Position numbers and translations under genes: made by a program. From positions 1 to 26,265 of IMG/VR virus record IMGVR_UViG_3300025087_000279: a DNA stretch of 26,265 bases. One strand, written 5' to 3'. The stretch is from a virus. The notes below the pieces were generated by a model. That model did not search any database and had not been told where the DNA came from. It saw nothing but the letters and a program-made list of their open reading frames with translations. This document shows, one piece after another, positions 23,091-26,265 of this stretch; within the stretch, counting starts at the first letter, position 1, and every line of letters starts with the position of its first letter.

Positions 23091-23312
23091 TTATACTTCG
23101 TTTTCGTTCCTTGCGATCGCTGAATTTGCCCACATGACGACTTCTTCCAACTTCGTCAGCGCGAGCGACTGTTCCCTGCTCGTCGGCGTGGCCCCCAAGA
23201 TCAGAGCCGCGAACGCCTTCGCCATTTCTCGGATCGTTACGTACCGCTCTTGCTGGTTCCCCTTCGGCGGATGGTACGTGTACACCTTGTCTAATTCCGT
23301 TCCTTGCGCCAT
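23091..23312 (-). CDS. acb2: Acb2-like anti-CBASS cyclic nucleotide sponge
   Basis: The 73-aa protein matches my recollection of the Acb2/Vs.4 family (DUF7681): an N-terminal YTYHPPKG segment, then two helices (IREMAKAFAALILGATP, then the signature SREQSLALTKLEEVVMWANS with AIARNE). Acb2 proteins are small helical oligomers that bind cyclic di- and trinucleotides and so prevent CBASS effectors from being activated. This copy is slightly shorter than described ones but keeps the signature helix. It starts directly after the stop of the gene upstream (no gap) with AGGA about 10 bases before ATG. Not recognised: residues that would tell which cyclic nucleotide is bound. Confidence 0.85.
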   Translation of the reverse strand: MAQGTELDKVYTYHPPKGNQQERYVTIREMAKAFAALILGATPTSREQSLALTKLEEVVMWANSAIARNENEV

Positions 23313-23534
23313 TTACGTGAGTCCTGCAAGAGCGTCAGAGTTTGCGTTGGGCGTTGCCCCCCGTTTCTTATTCGGCCCGCGAGGTTTCCGCGCCGCCTTC
23401 GCCGTCGGCTTGACCGGTTTCACGATCGACCGCAACGACGCGCCGAGGTCGGCATCCGGCACGATCAGCCCCGTCTGCCCCTCCATCGGGATAATGCAAC
23501 GCCCACCTTCGATCAGTTCTACTTCGAATTTCAT
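23313..23534 (-). CDS. Small basic protein with Lys/Arg-rich tail
   Basis: The 73-aa product has a compact acidic N-terminal half (MKFEVELIEGGRCIIPMEGQ) and a basic C-terminal half with Pro-Arg-Gly and Lys-rich patches (ARKPRGPNKKRGATP), reminiscent of an AT-hook-like or nucleic-acid-binding tail. AGAGGAGG before ATG is one of the strongest ribosome binding sites in the block. No family is recognised. It is placed immediately before the Acb2-like gene and its stop abuts that ATG, so the two are co-translated. Confidence 0.65.
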   Translation of the reverse strand: MKFEVELIEGGRCIIPMEGQTGLIVPDADLGASLRSIVKPVKPTAKAARKPRGPNKKRGATPNANSDALAGLT

Positions 23535-23555
23535 GTTCGTTTCCTCCTCTTTCGG

Positions 23556-24254
23556 TTAAGAGATTGGGGTTTTGTTGTTTCCGTGGTCTTCCAGTTCCCG
23601 CAAGGCGGCGCATAACGCCACAATGGGGTGTTCGTACTCTTCTCTGAAAGTTGCCTTCCTCCAGTCGCCCAAGTGATGCGTTGCCAGTGCATCCGCCGCC
23701 TCGCACGCGGCGATCATCGATCGAGCATCGTTGCGGAGGGCGGCACAGGACGGGCAATCGTGTACCTGATTATTTACGCCTTCGTTCAGGTTAACTACCG
23801 GATACCACGCCTTGACCCTATAATCCTCAATCTTCCCTTCGTCGGGCCGATCAGGATTCGGATCACGCACTACCTTCCCGTCCCAATAGACGGCATGTGT
23901 GCAACCCGGAAGGCGATCGCTATAAACGGTCAACTCTGCGGCGAGGTAGTCCGGTATCCGGCACAGGATTCCTCGATTCCCACCCTCGGTTTCCCATTTA
24001 GGTTGTCCGTCGCATAGTGCGCCTACGGCGTTGCGGGCGATCCCGCGAGATGCGAGAAAGGCAGAGATTTCGTTATCCATGAACCCACGCCGCTTCTCGG
24101 GGTGCCGGTTGCGTTCATCGTTATCAATGGCCGATCCGTCGTGCCCACAAAACTGGAACACTTCTTCGACTTCACACCCTGCGATCATGGCAGCGACATA
24201 GGCCATGCACCGAAAAGTGTCCGGCTGTTTCAACGTCTTATTAGGCCAAGTCAT
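23556..24254 (-). CDS. Predicted papain-fold cysteine peptidase-like protein
   Basis: The 232-aa product shows the pattern of a C39/papain-like cysteine peptidase: Gln10 then Cys16 in LKQPDTFRCMAY (oxyanion Gln and nucleophile spacing), His120 in LPGCTHAVYWDG, and an Asp/Asn (131-133) in VVRDPNP. A C-terminal domain (about 165-230) carries a CxxC (DCPSCAAL) and helical, charged sequence. Such folds include peptidases, transglutaminase-like and amidase-like enzymes, so the substrate is unknown. It overlaps the upstream gene as ATGA with GGAGAGGG before it. Located in the early/accessory block, it may process a host protein. Activity is not proven by sequence. Confidence 0.6.
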   Translation of the reverse strand: MTWPNKTLKQPDTFRCMAYVAAMIAGCEVEEVFQFCGHDGSAIDNDERNRHPEKRRGFMDNEISAFLASRGIARNAVGALCDGQPKWETEGGNRGILCRIPDYLAAELTVYSDRLPGCTHAVYWDGKVVRDPNPDRPDEGKIEDYRVKAWYPVVNLNEGVNNQVHDCPSCAALRNDARSMIAACEAADALATHHLGDWRKATFREEYEHPIVALCAALRELEDHGNNKTPIS

Positions 24255-24652
24255 TTCCCTCTCCTCACGTTCACGCCTTCGACGCGAACGAAATTCACTC
24301 CCGGAGGCGGTTCGTGTGTGTAGTTCCCGTTCCGGTCCTCCTCCATGCGATCCTTCACTGCGGACTTACTTACCCTCCTTTCGAGCAAGTCCCAAGCCTC
24401 TGATTTTTTTATGAACCCGAGAAGCACGTCCCAGTCCGCGACCGTTGCCGATTCCCTGTAGGCGATGTAAGCCGTCCCATGCGCCGTCTTGACGCTCGTC
24501 ACTCCATTCGCGTGCATAATCTCGCGGATCTTGTCTCCGATCGCATCTTGGAGGACGCTCAAGGCCGCTTCAGCATCTTCCGCCTCTTTCTTGATCTTCG
24601 CTTTCCGTTCCCGCAGTTCGATGTACTTGGCGGTCAGGTCGTCTACGTTCAT
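24251..24652 (-). CDS. Conserved phage early protein, unknown function
   Basis: The 133-aa protein has an N-terminal helical, charged stretch (about 7-47, coiled-coil-like), a central domain (NGVTSVKTAHGTAYIAYRES, about 50-69) and a tail rich in charge and Pro (EPPPGVNFVRVEG). The GVTSVKTxxGTAY block recalls small proteins common in phage early operons, with no assigned function. It overlaps its neighbours as ATGA on both sides, behind GAGGAGG. No membrane segment or catalytic residue is visible. Confidence 0.7.
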   Translation of the reverse strand: MNVDDLTAKYIELRERKAKIKKEAEDAEAALSVLQDAIGDKIREIMHANGVTSVKTAHGTAYIAYRESATVADWDVLLGFIKKSEAWDLLERRVSKSAVKDRMEEDRNGNYTHEPPPGVNFVRVEGVNVRRGK

Positions 24653-24885
24653 GGCAGATCCTCCTCACCCCTCCGGATCACCAAAGCGCGGGTCCGTAAA
24701 ATATCCATTGTCTTCCGACACGCCAAGGCTAAACCTTTTGCAGCGTTGGCAAGCGGATCGTACTGCTCCCCAACGGTAAACTTGCGCCCCTCGTTTATGG
24801 GCCACAACCCCCCGCCGCTATCTGGTGCCTCTCCACGAACGAACGCTTCTCGTTTTCCCACGGATAAGTATTTTCCCGCGTTCAT
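24649..24885 (-). CDS. Small early protein, unknown function
   Basis: The 78-aa protein (MNAGKYLSVGKREAFVRGEA at the start) has no recognised domain. The middle is Gly-rich (DSGGGLWPINEG), and the second half is a likely helix (ANAAKGLALACRKTMDILRT). It starts in an ATGA overlap with the Dam-like gene and is preceded by GGAGGGAGGAG, a strong ribosome binding site. It belongs to the coupled early operon. Confidence 0.65.
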   Translation of the reverse strand: MNAGKYLSVGKREAFVRGEAPDSGGGLWPINEGRKFTVGEQYDPLANAAKGLALACRKTMDILRTRALVIRRGEEDLP

Positions 24886-25328
24886 GTCTCCTCCCTCCTT
24901 TTCAACGCCACAGAAAAACGACAGTAAACAGAATACGACATCCGGAAAGGATCAAAATCCCGAGCAGTCGAAATCTCTGGAGCGGTCCTCCAGACTACAG
25001 ACGCAACCGACTCAATCCGTCGCAAAATCGTTGTGTCCACGAAAAGAACAAAGGCATAAAACAGTCCTTCGGCGTCGGATTTCCCGGCGGTACACCCCGG
25101 AAATGGAAACCGATGGTGCTCGGTCGTTGGCCCGTGCATTACGCCCGATGAGTCTATTAATTGGATCACCCCCGCCTTTTTCAATGTCTCATTCACTCCA
25201 TGCATATACTCGGACAAAGCACGGCCAAGCCACTGAGCGTCGATATCCACCATATCAAAGTTGAACTCTGCCATGAGCGGGTCAAATATCTCAGGCGGTG
25301 TCTGCCACCGTTCGTGGTCGTTCGTCAC
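24882..25328 (-). CDS. Dam-like methyltransferase relative lacking the catalytic core
   Basis: The 148-aa product starts at GTG 25328, overlapping the helicase stop as GTGA, behind AAAGGAGGGA. The N-terminus (WQTPPEIFDPLMAEFNFDMV, about 8-27) matches phage N6-adenine methyltransferases of the Dam type (PF05869). The C-terminal half (HRFPFPG, then AEGLFYAFVLFVDT) recalls the GRxxF and following strand near the end of that family. Between them, where the family normally has the DPPY/NPPY catalytic motif, only a short helix (WLGRALSEYMHGVNETLKKA) is found, so about 40 residues seem to be missing and no DPPY is present. It may be inactive, DNA-binding only, or a diverged protein. Alignment is from memory. 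Confidence 0.55.
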   Translation of the reverse strand: MTNDHERWQTPPEIFDPLMAEFNFDMVDIDAQWLGRALSEYMHGVNETLKKAGVIQLIDSSGVMHGPTTEHHRFPFPGCTAGKSDAEGLFYAFVLFVDTTILRRIESVASVVWRTAPEISTARDFDPFRMSYSVYCRFSVALKRREET

Positions 25329-26265
25329 TTCCGTCCCTCCTTTGCGAGTTCCAGAACCAAGTCTTGCAGTCGTCTGCGCTCCTTCAAAGTCTGGTAGAGC
25401 CTTCTTTCAACTGCCGATCCATGCAACATGATAATGTGGGCGGTCTTTACCTGTCCCGGTCTCGATATTCTTGCATTCGCTTGTAGGAACGTCTCCGTCG
25501 AGGTCACAGGCGCGGCCCAGACGATCGTCGTCGCTGCCGTGAGGGTCAACCCGTGGGCCATCGTTCCTGGGTGCGCGAGAATGACACGCGGGTTAACCCC
25601 CTCTTGGAAGTCTTTGAAGATCCTATTCCGCTTGGAAGCCGAAACAGATCCATCGACTATTTCGACTGACCAGTGGTTCTTTAATTCATCATAGAAACGG
25701 AGCAACGCACCTGTGTACGGCACAAAGACGATCACCTTCTCGTCGCATTCCTCGATCACCTCCTTCAAGACTTTCAGCCGAGGACCAAAATCCATATCCA
25801 CGACCCCGCCCGCGCCGTCGTACATAATGCCGAGGCTCGCTTGGCAAAGTTTCCCGAGAAGCACCCCGGCGTTGACGGCACTTATGCTCGTGCCTTGGAT
25901 CTCCGTGAAACACTGTCGTTCCATTTCCTTGTAGTGTTTCTGCTGCTGCGGCGTGAGTTCACATTCCCGCTCCTGGTAGATCGTCGGTGGCAGGTCGAGA
26001 CAATCTTCAAGAGCGAATCGAATAGAAGGCTGCATCAGTTCGTATACTCGTTCAGCAGAGCCGTGTTTCGGCACCCACTTGAATTGACTGACCTGCGTCA
26101 TCAGTTCGTTCTGGATGGTGCGGAAACCTTTCGTGTACCTCTCCGGCGTGAGGAGCCGGATCTGCCCGAAGCAGTCGGTCGGAGCGGTAGGCGTCGGCGT
26201 TCCTGTGAGGCCCCACGCGGAGCGGGGGATGTTCTGCCGGTTGAGAATGGCGAACATGGTCCGTG
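25325..26265 (-). CDS. SNF2-type DEAD/H helicase, 5' end outside the window
   Basis: The reading frame is open at the window edge, so the gene's beginning (Walker A and DEAH motifs) lies outside. The visible about 313 residues contain the end of helicase domain 1 (WGLTGTPTPTAPTDCFGQIR, motif III), an accessory stretch (ELTPQQQKHYKEMERQ), then domain 2 with VIVFVPYTGALLRFYDEL (motif IV), VILAHPGTMAHGLTLTAATT (motif V) and QANARISRPGQ (motif VI with its Arg fingers). This is the SNF2/SWI2 helicase-like family found in many phages, an ATP-driven translocase in replication, recombination or counter-defence. Its stop overlaps the next gene as GTGA. Confidence 0.85.
   Translation of the reverse strand, partial: RTMFAILNRQNIPRSAWGLTGTPTPTAPTDCFGQIRLLTPERYTKGFRTIQNELMTQVSQFKWVPKHGSAERVYELMQPSIRFALEDCLDLPPTIYQERECELTPQQQKHYKEMERQCFTEIQGTSISAVNAGVLLGKLCQASLGIMYDGAGGVVDMDFGPRLKVLKEVIEECDEKVIVFVPYTGALLRFYDELKNHWSVEIVDGSVSASKRNRIFKDFQEGVNPRVILAHPGTMAHGLTLTAATTIVWAAPVTSTETFLQANARISRPGQVKTAHIIMLHGSAVERRLYQTLKERRRLQDLVLELAKEGRK

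Noticed and set aside
24479-25264. Long plus-strand open frame of 261 codons opposite the early genes
   Set aside because: It runs antisense across three minus-strand genes with good start signals and overlaps, and its product is low-complexity Ser/Pro/Arg without a domain.
1-26265. tRNA genes, CRISPR arrays, insertion sequences, integrase or attachment sites
   Set aside because: No cloverleaf-like segment, regularly spaced repeats, transposase or integrase motif was found on either strand by eye.

Overview
The window is one continuous piece of a tailed bacteriophage genome, free or integrated. It is most consistent with a podovirus-like virion: an SU10-type head-tail adaptor is followed by a nozzle-like tail protein and three internal/ejection-type proteins, and I see no tape-measure, tail tube or sheath gene. 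The host is probably a Gram-negative, moderately GC-rich bacterium. Several products carry classical Sec signal peptides, the lysin is a SleB-type hydrolase, and the Fn3 and parallel beta-helix secreted domains are common in environmental Proteobacteria and related phyla. The species cannot be named from the sequence. No integrase, terminase, portal, capsid or DNA polymerase lies inside the window.

Layout. Two gene blocks converge and meet stop-to-stop at 19049-19052. The plus-strand block (1-19052) is the late region. It holds a coiled-coil protein, the adaptor, a small membrane protein and a very large nozzle-like protein with an inserted LamG domain (12-4998). Next come three probable internal virion/ejection proteins (5008-10054), then a small beta-rich protein and a pectate-lyase-fold tailspike (10044-11899). 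A lysis cluster follows: SleB-type hydrolase, a secreted Fn3-like protein, a CxxC mini-protein, two holin-like proteins and a membrane-anchored spanin-like protein (11990-14160). A second appendage module closes the block: a 198-aa structural-type protein, a fibre, a protein with a duplicated domain, a second beta-helix spike and a small zinc-finger protein (14238-19052).

The minus-strand block (26265-19049) is the early/replication region. In transcription order it contains a 5'-truncated SNF2-type helicase, an aberrant Dam-like protein, two small unknown proteins, a predicted papain-fold cysteine peptidase-like protein and a small basic protein. It continues with a protein that closely matches the Acb2 anti-CBASS cyclic-nucleotide sponge family, a putative SSB-like protein, a strong hairpin terminator, a small HTH regulator and a 943-aa primase-helicase.

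How it works together. Genes are packed with ATGA, GTGA and TAATG overlaps and strong Shine-Dalgarno sites, so both blocks are probably long, translationally coupled operons. Points most worth attention are the Acb2-like protein inside a small accessory cluster; at least five secreted-type N-termini on appendage and lysis products; a relay of tiny overlapping ORFs leading from the tailspike to the lysin; the LamG insertion in the nozzle; and a Dam-like protein lacking its catalytic motif.
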